Source: Pleurotus ostreatus/Saccharomyces cerevisiae fusant
Taxonomy: Eukaryota > Opisthokonta
Direction of reading: 5' to 3'
Length of the DNA: 64,000 nucleotides
NCBI GenBank assembly: GCA_024196135.1
Contig: JAMQCK010000074.1
Span: 1 to 64,000 of the forward strand
The stretch's first letter is position 1. Every line of letters starts with the position of its first letter. Under the pieces are notes generated by a model. It searched no databases, was not told the origin of the DNA, and saw only the letters and a program-made list of their open reading frames with translations. The position numbers and the translations under genes are program-made. This document shows, piece by piece, positions 20,189 through 30,910 of this stretch.

Positions 20189-20721
20189 GGGTGACTTCCC
20201 GTAAGAATTTGGTCGACCAAAACGAAAAACAAATTGCACAGCCTCCACTTTGGTCGAGGGATTTGGGAAGCGCGCACCCCCGTAAGCACCGACGGACCAA
20301 ATCATTTCCAGAGCTTTCCTGCCGCGCCTTTTGATGGGGCGCATAGCGTCCAAATCCGGAAGGTGCGCCTTCCGTCGTCCTCAACGCACCTCGCCTGCTT
20401 TCAAAAGGCAGGATATGAGTATGAAAGCACCTACAAGCTGCATAGAGGTTGAACGAGGGCGATAGAGGGTGTGCAAGACTCGCTGTGGAGGGGACACTGA
20501 AGTGAGTGGATGCCACGCGATCAGCGTGATGACGTCACAAAAGCAGTTTGGAAAGCCTCTGTGATCTGGAAAGGCCCCCGGGGGCCTTTCCAGACTGACG
20601 AGGTTTGGAAAGGTTCTGAATTTCAAATCGCGCATTGCCTTCCCTCCGGCATCGCGGCATGACGCAAATTTGGCTGTGCGAAATGGGTTTGGTCGACCAA
20701 ATTCCTTACGGGAAGTCACCC
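20189..20721. mobile_element. MITE-like non-autonomous DNA transposon, 533 bp
   Basis: The ends are inverted repeats of 33 and 34 bp (20189-20221 and 20688-20721), identical except for one inserted base. Each begins GGGTGACTTCCCGTAAG at the outer end and contains the self-complementary TTGGTCGACCAA. The bases just outside, ACT at 20186-20188 and ACT at 20722-20724, could be a 3-bp target duplication. The interior has no coding potential and includes a perfect 28-bp palindrome. The superfamily is not certain; 3-bp duplications occur in PIF/Harbinger and CACTA elements. Confidence 0.75.
20566..20593. repeat. Perfect 28-bp palindrome inside the MITE-like element
   Basis: The 14-base arm CTGGAAAGGCCCCC is followed directly by its reverse complement. 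It could form a cruciform or hairpin. It sits in the internal part of the element. Confidence 0.85.
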
Positions 20722-20996
20722 ACTCCTTGTCAATGTCCTATGGCCTCGATCCCCTCATTGCAAGTTGTAAAGCTCTAGCCTCGTCCTCTCGACCACGCTG
20801 AAGACCGGGGGCATGCCATCGCTCACAGAAAGCACCCCCACGAGTACGCAAAGAGGTCATGGGGCCGCGCAGCCATACAGCGCTCGTCGCGCTCATATGC
20901 ATCAAAGCGTAGTAGAGATACTAGACATCACTGTTTCTTTCCTAAACATGGCTTACCACTTGCGACTAATATAAGATATACTTCTATAGATAGGTT

Positions 20997-22128
20997 CTAG
21001 GCGTGGAGATCAAGGATAGCGCCCTTGGGACCTTGCGAGATCTCGAGGTCCTTGAGCTTGCCGATGGAGAGGTCGAAGACCTAGAGCCACATTAGCATGA
21101 CGGCCCCATACGGTGGATGATACGACGTACCCATCCGTGAACCCAGACCTCCTTTCCGCGGGGGCTCTTACCGTTCTGCCAGGCCTTCTGGATGGTCTGC
21201 GACTGGATGATGTTCTCCACCTGGTCGCGGAGTCCGTCAGTCCGCAGTCCCTCGCACAGCGGACACGACACATACCTGCGCCTTTACGTTCTCCTCAACC
21301 AGGGCGTCCAGCGCCTCGTCGCGGGGCGCGGACGAAAGCTTGAGCTCCGCAGCTAGCTTCGTGAGCGGCGCGAGCCAGCGGTTGAGGGGCGCTTCGGCGG
21401 GCTGAGACGGGTCACAGCAGGGCGTCCGGGCCTCGTCTTCGAGGAGTTGAACCGAGGCGTTGAGGCATGCAGTCGCGCCGCCGCACTCGCTGTGGCCTAC
21501 GACAACGACTGCAAACGGCAAAGAAGAGAATCGGTTGGAATAGCTTCAAGCGGGAGATGAGAGAAACAAAGCACCGTGTTCAACGCCGAGATGATCGACG
21601 GCATAGGAGAGCACCGCATGGGCACTGATATCGTCTGGATGGAATTGGCTGCGCGTACGGAGGGGCGGGGAGAAGGGGGGAAGGCGTGGCGCGTCAGGAT
21701 GGGAACCGGCTGCTGGCAAGAGAACGACGTACTTGGCGATGTTCCGGTGCACGAAGATGTCGCCTGGCCGCGCAGCGGTAACGACCGACTCGGGAACTCG
21801 AGAGTCTGCGCACCCGATCCAAAGAACCTGCAGGTTATCGCGTCAGTAGCGACCCCCAAGCCTGCAGTGGCGCACGCACCCTCGGTGTCTGTCCCTTGGC
21901 ACACTCGGCGAAAAAGCCAGGCTCAACCTGTTCGACGTCCGCGGCCCACTGGGCGTTGGCGGAGAGAAGCCGGGCGAGAGGAGGGAAGGAAGCCATGGGC
22001 GTAGTGGAGAAGCAGCGGCGAGAAGATGAGCGACGAGATGTGAAGGTGGGGTATTTGTAGTAGAACACGGCTGATGCGGCCGGTGACGCTCGGCAATAAG
22101 CAGTGCCTTTCCTGGCCGCCTGGAACAT
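20997..22128 (-). CDS. Beta-class carbonic anhydrase with possible mitochondrial leader
   Basis: Six minus-strand exons close in phase: 21880-22128, 21733-21827, 21575-21648, 21276-21508, 21131-21220 and 20997-21080, giving 274 residues. It interconverts CO2 and bicarbonate. Zinc ligands and the dyad are visible: Cys and Asp-Arg in [11 protein letters not shown], then His and Cys in [24 protein letters not shown] and [13 protein letters not shown] match the family core. The first 44 residues are Arg/Ser-rich, lack acidic residues and end in RRCFSTTP, like a mitochondrial presequence with an R-x-F cleavage signal. A second in-frame ATG (21996, [20 protein letters not shown]) starts exactly where cytosolic enzymes start. 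One gene could therefore supply two compartments. Confidence 0.92.
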
Positions 22129-22598
22129 ATGCTGGCGCTTTCTCAGGCCGTGGGGTCCACTCTGTGGCGCGATAGCTGCACACGATGCTGCGAAGGCTTG
22201 CCGGTAGGGAGGTGGGCGGCGTCGTGGACGATAAAATTGGTCCGTTCGATCTCTGCGCGCTAAGGTGGTGACTCAGTCGCGTTATGGCCTGTTGGGCCCT
22301 TGTTCGGTCATCGACAGGTCCGTTTTCATTTTGCCTGTCAAGCGGCAGCAGACTCATTTTCTTTTGGGGCAAAGCCAAGCATTCGCGGGCTTTGCTCAAC
22401 GTCATCTTCTTGGGGGTTCTGTTTGTTTGTTTGCAGCGTGCATATTGCCATAGAAAGTTCAACCATAAGCAGCGAACATAGTACATGAAGGGCATACGCG
22501 GTAAAGTACGTGAGTGTGTTGCCGCAGACTGGCGCGAGTACCGACATCTCGCTCCATCCCGCACCGTCGTCCCCTCAACAAGCCAGGCAGACCAACGC
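22129..22598. promoter_or_regulatory. Intergenic region: promoter of the carbonic anhydrase gene and 3' region of RPL7
   Basis: These 470 bp lie between two genes on the same strand. They must hold the RPL7 3' end and the promoter of the carbonic anhydrase gene. I see no TATA box and no gene. Confidence 0.4.
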
Positions 22599-23774
22599 CT
22601 AGTTCATCTGGCGGATGAGCTTGTTGATGTTCCCCTCCCGGTCACCGAAGTCACCGCCCTGGACGAAGTGCTTGAACTTGCGCGTTCTCCAGCCGCCAGT
22701 CGGGTTCGAGAGCTTGAATGGCCAAAGGAAGTTCGACGCCTTGGAAACGGTCAGTACAAGCCGGGTGAAGTAACCGGCGTTCGGCATACCTGCTTGAAGT
22801 GCGGGCCGGCGGTGACGATCTCGTGCACGAGGTCCTCAACGCAGAGGATGTCGTACTTGCCGAGGTTCTGCTCGATGATCTGGTTGTTGGAGAGGGGGAT
22901 GCGCTGCTTGTCGACCTTGCCGTATCCGCGCTTGTAGATAAGCTCGCGGACGGACTTGAGGTTCGGCTCGCTAAATATGGTGTTAACGACCATCGCCAAA
23001 AGCTATTTGGGGCAACGTACCCGTAGGTCACGTAGGGCTCAACGAGACGGAGCATCTGCTGGGTGGCGCGGGTGACCTTGACGAAGACGCCGTTGTTGAT
23101 CTGAAGGAGGCGGAGGAGTTGCAAAATCTTGCGGGGCTTGGGGGCGATCTCGTTGATACTGCGACGCAAATGAGCGGGAGATCACGATCGAGAGACCAGT
23201 ACACGTACCCGCGAATACGGACAACGAAGTAGACTTTTGGTTGACCAGCGACGTAGAAGTCACCGTTGCTTCGTGCAGCCCGCTTCAAGCGGACCTCCTC
23301 CCGCTCCTTAGCCTGGTACTCCTTCACGTACGCCTCCGCGCGCTTGAAGATGACCTTGCGCTTGGCAATGGACGCCTGAGAGTTGGTTAGTACAGCGATC
23401 GAGTGGATGGCGAATTATGAGGAAGATCAGCCCCGAAAGATGGTATGTTTGAAGGCAGCATAGTGAGTAACTAGCCGTCAAGAAAAAGATATACATCATA
23501 TAGCAAAGAAAGCAGAAGGATGATGAATTGGGGGATGCACGAACCTTCTTAGCCTCCGCGGCCTTCGCAAGACGCTCCTCGCGCGACTTCTCAGTCTGCT
23601 TGCGCTTCTTGAGAAGGGTCTCGGGGACCTCAATGGACTGGCGGGATGGGGTCAGGGTGATCGGGGGACAGTGGGAGGGTATATGTGCATACTTGGGCGG
23701 TAGGAACGCTATGGAAATCGTCAGTAACATCTTCGAGCAGAGCAGGAGGCGACGCACGTCGTTTTGGGCGCCAT
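22599..23774 (-). CDS. RPL7: 60S ribosomal protein L7 (uL30)
   Basis: Seven minus-strand exons close in phase: 23758-23774, 23693-23708, 23545-23637, 23209-23375, 23021-23158, 22790-22970 and 22599-22739, giving 250 residues, as usual for L7. Hallmarks are [83 protein letters not shown] and the C-terminus [13 protein letters not shown]. It is part of the large ribosomal subunit. Exon 1 is 17 nt and exon 2 only 16 nt. Intron 3 (23376-23544), at 169 bp clearly longer than its neighbours, hosts a box C/D snoRNA candidate. Intron-rich 5' ends are common in fungal ribosomal protein genes. Confidence 0.97.
23424..23503 (-). ncRNA. Box C/D snoRNA candidate (snR39/snR59/U51-like) in RPL7 intron 3
   Basis: On the minus strand the intron has a C-box-like AUGAUGU (23499-23493) and a D box CUGA (23430-23427). 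One base upstream of the D box is the 13-mer ACCATCTTTCGGG (23444-23432). It is fully complementary to CCCGAAAGATGGT of the conserved GACCCGAAAGATGGTGAAC segment of 25S/28S rRNA, which I know from memory. In budding yeast the related snoRNAs snR39 and snR59 lie in introns of the two RPL7 genes, so the host fits. The C box differs from RUGAUGA in its last base. I see no clear terminal stem or C'/D' pair. Four G rather than three precede the D box, so the exact +5 target is open. Ends are approximate. Confidence 0.7.
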
Positions 23775-24615
23775 TGCGAAGGATCTTGAGGCCGACGCCG
23801 GATATCTGCGGTCTATGGGTAACGATGCCCTCGCTGATTGGGACGGCCGGCAGATACCGAGGAACGCTGTATAGTTTGACGCGCGTTGACTGTCACGTGC
23901 AAGCCACTTTTTTTACGGCAACTTCCGCGACGGATCACTGAAGTTCAACTTGTGTTTTGTTCCGTGGTGAGATCAAAGGCCGGGGTAAGCTGTGTGCTTT
24001 GGTGCCACCGCCTGTACTACCTCGTCGTAGACTCCCTTGCTCTCTAGCGCGTCTAACTTGCTGCTTCAAGCCCCCTCTCATGTACTCTAGGTTGATACAA
24101 CCGACGTGGGCTATCGTCCAAAATGCAATTGATTCCAGTGCCTGTATGCAGGGCGTTATGTGTCCCCCCATTGCGTCTTCAGCAGGTCCTCGCCAACATG
24201 GATGCGATTCCCAGCGTATGTATCCTCCGAGACGCTACACTGCTGATCCTATGGGACCCCCGCCTCTGAATCGACCACAGCGAACAGCCAGCTCGCGAAG
24301 TAGAATACCCTTCCTCGACTGGAGTTACGGTCGCCGGCCTAGTTACCCCGGTTCACAGGTGGCTTTCCAGTGGCTTCTCGTCCCGCTCTGGCCGCACGCC
24401 CCACCGCTCGGCGAGGCGGCTTGCAGTCGAAACCCGTTGCGGCCCCCGCATACTGAAACAGCGGTCATGATTCCGTGCATCAGAGCACGCCCATGTCAGT
24501 GTCACAACTCCTGTGTACGGCGGGCACACATACATAACGCTATCGCACGGTATGACCGGCTTTCTTCTCCCTTCTCTTTCGACAGCGACGACCTTCAGTA
24601 CGGCCCTTTGGAGGG
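23775..24615. promoter_or_regulatory. Divergent intergenic region between RPL7 and the 24616 gene
   Basis: About 840 bp lie between divergent starts. A frame of 236 codons (23957-24667) runs through it but shows no family motif and overlaps the signal-peptide exon of the next gene, so I leave it out. Confidence 0.4.
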
Positions 24616-25994
24616 ATGCGCGCCATGCGCGCAGTTGCCGCGGTCGTCGCCACCTCCGCGGCTCTGAGTGCGAGAGCCCAGGAGGGTGGCGACGGTACGG
24701 ATAGTTCGAATTCGACGCTTTTGTGTTCAGTTGATGAGCAGGGGAAGTATAATTGGGTGCGCATATGATTGCTACTTTTCCAAGACCGACTGGATTAACG
24801 CGAATGTCTGGCAGATGAGGAACGACGTTGGCCAAACGCCCTGCGAGGTTGCTTCTAGCCTCATGGCCGCTTGTGGCAGTGATCGTGCGTGAACAACTTC
24901 TATACCTATTTACGAGCTGACTTTGATGCAGTGGAATCATTCTCGCCACCCACCGAGGAGACGCAAACCGATTGCGCCTGCTCGATGGTCACGTATGTCC
25001 TCGTTCAGGCATGCGTTGCTTGTCGATATGAGTCCGATCATTCAGCGAGGTAGGAGTGTTTCTTACGTTAGTCTGACGAGAGCCTGATGAGGTTCGAAGC
25101 TCCTGGTACAATTGGAGGGTCGGCTGCTCAGATGCCACGGACGAGGGGTAAGCGGTCGATCGTATACGCCCAGTCTCATAAACTCACAAGCACATAGCTT
25201 TCCGCATGATGTATCCGGTCAGTAAATGGCAAAGACTGCTCGATCATCTTGCTTATGCGCGACTAAAGACGCGGTCGTGGTTCCCGACTGGGCGTTCTAC
25301 GATGTGACAGTGCGTCTCAACAATGTTCTCCAATATCGTTTACTGACAGTCATATAGCAATATAGCGCCGAAGGCAACTTCAGCGTTTCCGACGCAAAGT
25401 CTATCTATGCTTCGGGTCAGCACGAGAACCGATCTTGCACATGCACTGCTAATGCAGACTTGTAGACCCATCGCAGTCAACGCTCGAACCATCTTCGACG
25501 GCCACTTCCACCGCCTCTTCCTCGCCTTCATCTGTGGGGGCAACGTCGTCTGGCCCTAACATTGGTGCTATAGTCGGTGGGGTCATAGGCGGCGTCGCCG
25601 CTATTGTGATTGTACTAGTTGCCCTTCTGCTATGGCGAAAGCGCAAGGCGCGATGTCATGTCGCTCCTTCAGCAGCGTACATGGCCGAGTGTGGTTGCAG
25701 AGCGTTGCCATGCCCGACACCGCAACCGCCCTCCCGACATTACAGCTACACGTCGGTCGCGGCAGAGAAGGATGCTGTCGGGAGACATTTCGTACGTGTA
25801 GCCTCAAATTCGTCCTTTGAGGCCTTTTCTAACCTTGTCGACTACAGAAGGACTCGTCCAAGGCATCTAACGATTTCGAAGTCTTTCTACCACCACTCCG
25901 ACCGAACGCTGCTCACTACAGCCATTCCCCCAAGGGGAGCATATCGAGTCTGGAGTATTCTGATCAACCACCTGCCCGTAGTAACGCATATTAG
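24616..25994 (+). CDS. Single-pass membrane protein with Cys-rich ectodomain (paralogue of 16290-17543)
   Basis: Nine exons close in phase: 24616-24756, 24815-24884, 24932-25049, 25100-25147, 25198-25217, 25269-25309, 25358-25415, 25466-25791 and 25848-25994, giving 322 residues. A signal peptide (MRAMRAVAAVVATSAALSARA) precedes an ectodomain whose Cys pattern follows the paralogue: GQTPCEVASSLMAACGSD and DCACSMVTYVLVQACVACR. Both proteins end exon 1 at a Trp codon and have a second exon of exactly 70 nt. Next come a Ser/Thr-rich stalk, a Gly-rich membrane helix (IGAIVGGVIGGVAAIVIVLV, ALLLW) and RKRKAR. The tail is Tyr/Ser-rich and ends ARSNAY. Four extra introns split the ectodomain, one making a 20-nt exon. 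The function is unknown. A wall- or surface-sensing role is only a guess from the architecture. Confidence 0.8.
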
Positions 25995-26156
25995 CTATCG
26001 ATGATTGTACGAGGATGTTGAATAAATTATTGAATGGGTGTTCCCTTCTGCACGTGTGCGCGAGCGCGACAACGTCATTGCTCGATCGCGTCACCTTCCC
26101 CGCGCGTGGAGACGAATGGAGGCCTTCATCGCGTCGTCCCGACGTCCACGACAACG

Positions 26157-27730
26157 ATGAGCTCGGACTTACAGACCCCCCCTCCCAATCACAAGGACCG
26201 TTTGCTGGTCCAGATTGCGTCGTACAATACCGCACTGCAAGGCCTCAACGGCGTCCCGCAAGATCTGGTAGACTGGCTGTCCCCCACGCTTCAAGTGTCT
26301 CATTTCTTGTCGCGTGAGAGGCGCGCGCCGGACATCGTCGCGGTTGGCTTCCAGGAACTACTCCCCCTATACCTCGGACGTGCGTCTCTCTTTCCCCCTC
26401 ACGAGGCCTGCCGAACTCATGTTCATACGCAGTCGCTGGCCTGTCCAAGTCCGTCATCGAGGGCCGTCATCAACATATCCTTGCCGAGATCGAGGCTCAT
26501 GCCCCCAACAAGGAGAAATACTCTCTAGTGGGAAAGATAGTGAACGGAGGGGTCGCGCTGCTGGTGTACGCCCTCGATGAGGGTGTGGCGCGCAGGATCA
26601 CTGACGTACACACATCCTACTCGAGCTGCGGGCCGGGCTACATGTCAAACAAGGGAGCGACTGGTGTGCGTTTCCGCGTTGCAGGAGAGGACGGGGGTCT
26701 GGGGGAGACCTTTACGTGCGTTTCTAGCCCATAATCTCAAGCTCAGAGGCTAACTTCGCTCTCAGTTTCGTTTGTGCGCACCTAACAGCCCACGCTGAGA
26801 AGGTCGCTGACCGCATAGCGGACTACAACCATATCGTTGGCACTTTGCTCTTCCCTCCTTCCCCTGGCGCACCCAGCAATGCCCCCTCGACCATCTACGA
26901 CTCCTCCCATCTGTTCTTCTTTGGAGATCGTGAGTGCTACCATCGAGTCCATGAGGTGCTTCTTCGCTAACACGTATCTCTTGCCAGTGAACTTCCGCCT
27001 CGACCTTCCCAATTCACTTGCGCCGCCTACTAGCTCCGGCTACTCGCTTATGGACAACAACGAGCAACTACAGGAGCTCAAGGTGTACGACCAACTGTCC
27101 AACGAGAAGCAAAGGCGGACCGCCTTCATAGGCCTTCATGAAGGCGAATTTTGGAAGTTCAAGGCAACCTACAAGTGCATCATCGGTGCGGTCGACAAGT
27201 ACAAGTACGTTCTCTTAGCCGATAGCAGGTTTGTCGTGGCTAACCACTTTGATGCAGTCCCGCACGTGTGCCAGCCTGGACGGATCGCATTCTCTATGCC
27301 ACACACTCGGACGACCCAGAGGCACCTGAGTCTACCATAACGAACGTCTTGTATACCTCAATACCATCGTACACGACTTCTGACCACGTTCGTCTCTCAT
27401 TGCCTCATTACGCTTCTCTCACCTGATGCATTCACCCCTCAGAAACCCGTCGTCGCCCTCCTACTCCTCCCGACCCCGACCCACCGCTCCGACACTATCC
27501 CAACTATCCGCCTCCCCCCAGGGTACCACCCATCCCCAGATCCCTGGACGAAGCCCAAGCGCTACGTCGGCCTCGTCCTCGACAAGGTCATCGGTATCAC
27601 ATGGTGGTTATTCACCCTCTTCGGGATGGGCTCGTCCATTGTCGGCCTGTTTAACGCCTTGGTTGGCTTTGGTGCGTGGCGGTGGTATCGGTGGTGGTCT
27701 TCCGCGGCGGACGAGGTCAATGGTGTATGA
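26157..27730 (+). CDS. Inositol polyphosphate 5-phosphatase with C-terminal membrane segment
   Basis: Six exons close in phase: 26157-26379, 26433-26715, 26766-26929, 26988-27204, 27258-27387 and 27443-27730, giving 434 residues. The family removes the 5-phosphate from phosphoinositides. Catalytic motifs are visible: QIASYNTALQG, DIVAVGFQELLPLYL, FVCAHLTAH, FFFGDLNFRL and PARVPAWTDRILY, with the metal and phosphate ligands His, Asp-x-Asn and Asp-Arg. SCGPGYMSNKGATGVRF is also typical. Unusually for a bare catalytic domain, the last 60 residues hold a hydrophobic segment (GITWWLFTLFGMGSSIVGLF) followed by GAWRWYRWW. This suggests a tail anchor in an internal membrane. The start lies only 162 bp behind the preceding stop. 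The lipid substrate is not readable. Confidence 0.92.
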
Positions 27731-28017
27731 AACGGCTTGTCCACGGACGTATGGCTTCGCTTGTACATATGTTGGATACCCTGCTACGGACTGAGTGTAC
27801 TTTCTGTCTAAACTTTGTACTTGATTGTTGCACAGTTGCAATTGTATCTCATTGAAAGCTGATCGAGCAGCGCAAGACGATTATACTCATACAGCAAACA
27901 GACAGGGAGTAAGGTAGGCAAGGAGTGGGTACATATGCGTCGAATCTAATAAATCAATTGTAGAGTGCAAGATTCCAAACAGTCCGTCCATCTTATCTAC
28001 CAGCCACACACTTTCCT

Positions 28018-30609
28018 TCATGCGTTTTCACCTTCCACCCGTCCTTTCCTCCCCCTCACCGCGTTCACATCTTCCTCCGATCCAAGTTCCACCAGCGTCA
28101 CCTCGCGCCCCAGATCCGGCATTGGGGACGTGCTCCGGCTGTCCGCGTACGCACTGCGACTCTCTTCGTCCTCACTGGCAGGCGAGGGAGTTCCGACGCT
28201 GTTCTTGTGGTCCGGGATGCGGACGAAGGTAAGAAGGATGCAGGCGAAGGCGACGAGCCCGACGGCGACGAAGAAGATGGCGCTGGGGAAGGTGGCGACG
28301 GTGTTCATGTATACCAAGGCAAACAATGATGGACCCGCAATCTGCGACGACAGTGCCTGTACGACGGAAAGCGCGCCGAAGAGCCTGACCAGCTCGTTAG
28401 CATTGACTCCTTCACGCAACAAGCAGCGATTGTACTCACTTCCCCGCCTCCGACCCGCCCCTCCTCACATAGATATCCAGCGCCACGCTCTGCAACGCCG
28501 CAGGCAGCGCCGCACCGATCGCCGCACCCATTGCAGCCCCTACATACGCCCACGCATGCCGGGCGATCGCCATGAACGAGTACGCCACGACTTCCACCGC
28601 CAGACACACCCGCGCGAACCGCAGGTCGAATAAGGGCGAGTGGATCTCTTTACGGACGATGACTTGTGGGCGGGGTGCGCCGGGGCGAGTGAGCAGGGGC
28701 GCGCTTTCGTCATCTTGGTAGAACTCGATGGTCTCGGGGGCGGGTTTGAATATTTTGAGGATGACTGAGGACAGTATGGGCGGTTAGAGGGTAGCCGACT
28801 AGTAGGAGCGAGGCGGTCACGCACGGGGCACGAGGATAACGAGAACAGTAGCGCGGACAGCCCCTACCGAGCTGAGGAAGTAGCCGAGCTATTCAAGTTA
28901 GTAAGGACGCGCGAAAAGCGGTTAGAGGTCCGTTGCTGACCTGCTCTGATGACCAGCCAAAAGTCGATGATGCGTACTGGAATGAATAGTTGTACGAGCC
29001 CTGAGAGAGTTATTGAGGTCAGAAGACAGGCAAACCGAAGCAAAAGCGGGAAACGGACCATGATGCTGGTCGTAAAGCCGTAGGCAAGCGCAATGAAGAC
29101 AAGACTCCAGTCCCTCGTAGGAGCCTTCAAGGGGTTGCCATTCGTCTTCGTCCAGTAGGGGTAGAACACCGCCAGAGGGGTCAAAAACGCGCTCATTCTC
29201 CTGAGCAAAGCCCGGATGCGCGATCCACGGCGCTCATGCGAGGTCACTTCCAGCGATTCCTGGTATTGCTGCGCCGACGCACGCTGTGACTCCTTTGAGA
29301 CGGACTCGGGAAGGATGAACCACACGTAAAGCGTGTACGCGATATGAACGATGGTTGTGACGAAGAAGATGTAGATGAGACCGGCCTCGCGAATGAGGAG
29401 GGCGCCGAGAGTGGGGCCGAACGCGACACCGATGAAAAGCATGCCCATAAACATGGAGAATGAGCGTGCGCGCTCAGCCGGTTTGGTGGTGTCGGATAGA
29501 TACGCGTGCATAGCGGCACTGGCTGCCGTCATGCCTGGAAAACAGGATGAGCAACAAGCTACACGGACCAATAATTGAACTTACCGCCTAGCGTGCCTTC
29601 GACCAACGGGCCAACCTGAGCAACGTCAGTATCGATGTCCGCGCCACAGTGAATGAACCAAGCTTACGACAAGGAACCAATACCCGCCGGGTGGGGTATC
29701 CGGGTATAGCGTAACGAAGATGAAGATGAGGTCTGTGAGCAGCAACCCAAAGACGGAAATGCCCATAACGGAGCGCCTGCCATGCCGGTCGGAGAACTGC
29801 GTCAAGTCAGCGTCATGAGACATGGGAAGCGAGTAGCAAGCGTACCGATCCCCACCAGCCAGTGGTGAGACAGGCAAGGACGCCCATAGAGAGGGTCATA
29901 GCTGTGATGATTCAGAGGTCGGGTGTATAGATAGGGAGCGTGTAACTTACCAGCAGCTAGCTGGGCAACGATACGCTGCACCAGGGGGTCTGACGCGCAT
30001 GTTGGCTTCGTCGGACCCTCCTCGCTTTCGTCAACGGTAAAATGAAGGATGGTTTCGCGTGTATTGGGATGAGGGAAGGTATCATGAGGGTCGAGGATGC
30101 CGTCCGCGGGCTTGGGTTTGCCCAGTATGCCGTCTGTAGTAGCAGGATCGTAGTGATAGGTGTCCTTGAAGAGGTCGGGCCTATGCTCGCGACACACGAG
30201 GCGCGTGTATATCTCAATCTTAGGAGCGAGGGTGCCAGACATGGCTGAGGGGGGAGCATCTCAGCGAATGCACATGAGTACGTCAAGGCGAGCAACGCAC
30301 CCATCGTTGTGAACGGTATAATCGCCAAGATCCTGAGGAGAGCAGCATGAGGGGCGAGGAAATTACGCGTGAAGGGGAGGGGGCGTACCACCACGGGCTC
30401 GGCCTCTTGTACCATGGACGCCCGTCCTTACTCTCGCGAGAAGTCTCCTCTTCAACTATAGTGACATCGGTGCGTTCGTGGTGGTGCACAATGTCGTGTA
30501 GCATCCCCGTTGCCTCATCGTTGACCGAGCCATCCGGCCTCAGAAGGGCTCCTGGAGTCGTGGGCGCCGTGCTCGGCGTGCGCGATATCGGAAAGCGCGT
30601 GCGGGACAT
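28018..30609 (-). CDS. MFS transporter, DHA1/TetA-like
   Basis: This is a multi-exon minus-strand gene. The start at 30609 (MSRTRFPISRTPSTAPTTPG) opens a long charged cytoplasmic N-terminus. The segments ILAIIPFTTM and AMSGTLAPKIEIYTRLVC, a large hydrophilic first loop, and the MFS signature FSDRHGRRSVMGIS between TM2 and TM3 follow. Later segments are MTAASAAMHAYLSDTTKP, GMLFIGVAFGPTLGALLIRE, IYIFFVTTIVHIAYTLYVWF, a central loop of about 60 residues, and C-terminal helices such as SAIFFVAVGLVAFACILLTF. The C-tail is acidic. It resembles fungal general-substrate MFS proteins related to TetA and PCFT-like carriers, and the cargo cannot be predicted. I read about nine short introns. The stop at 28018 is clear. 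Confidence 0.88.
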
Positions 30610-30910
30610 GGTGAGCGACGCGTAGCCTCGAGGGCTCCGTATAAGGTCGGCTGAAGGTGGTGGGGGGAGGCAAGGGCGATGACGAGGTGTCAGCGCATTG
30701 AATCAATAATCTGGTGCGGACAAGTGTGTGAGATCCCGCCTGTCGCGATCCGCCAATCGCTCCCTCGCAGTGGATCAGCCCCTTGCCAACTAGCCGCGTT
30801 ATCTTATCGCTGTCCCTTTCCGGTTACCTTTGCGGTCACTGACATTAGTGACTTGACATTAATATTACCATCACCACCACAGTCAACCCACCGTAGTTTC
30901 TTCATCAGCC

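Noticed and set aside
23957..24667. Open frame of 236 codons on the plus strand
   Set aside because: No family motif, odd composition, no splice logic, and it overlaps the well-supported first exon of the 24616 gene in another frame.
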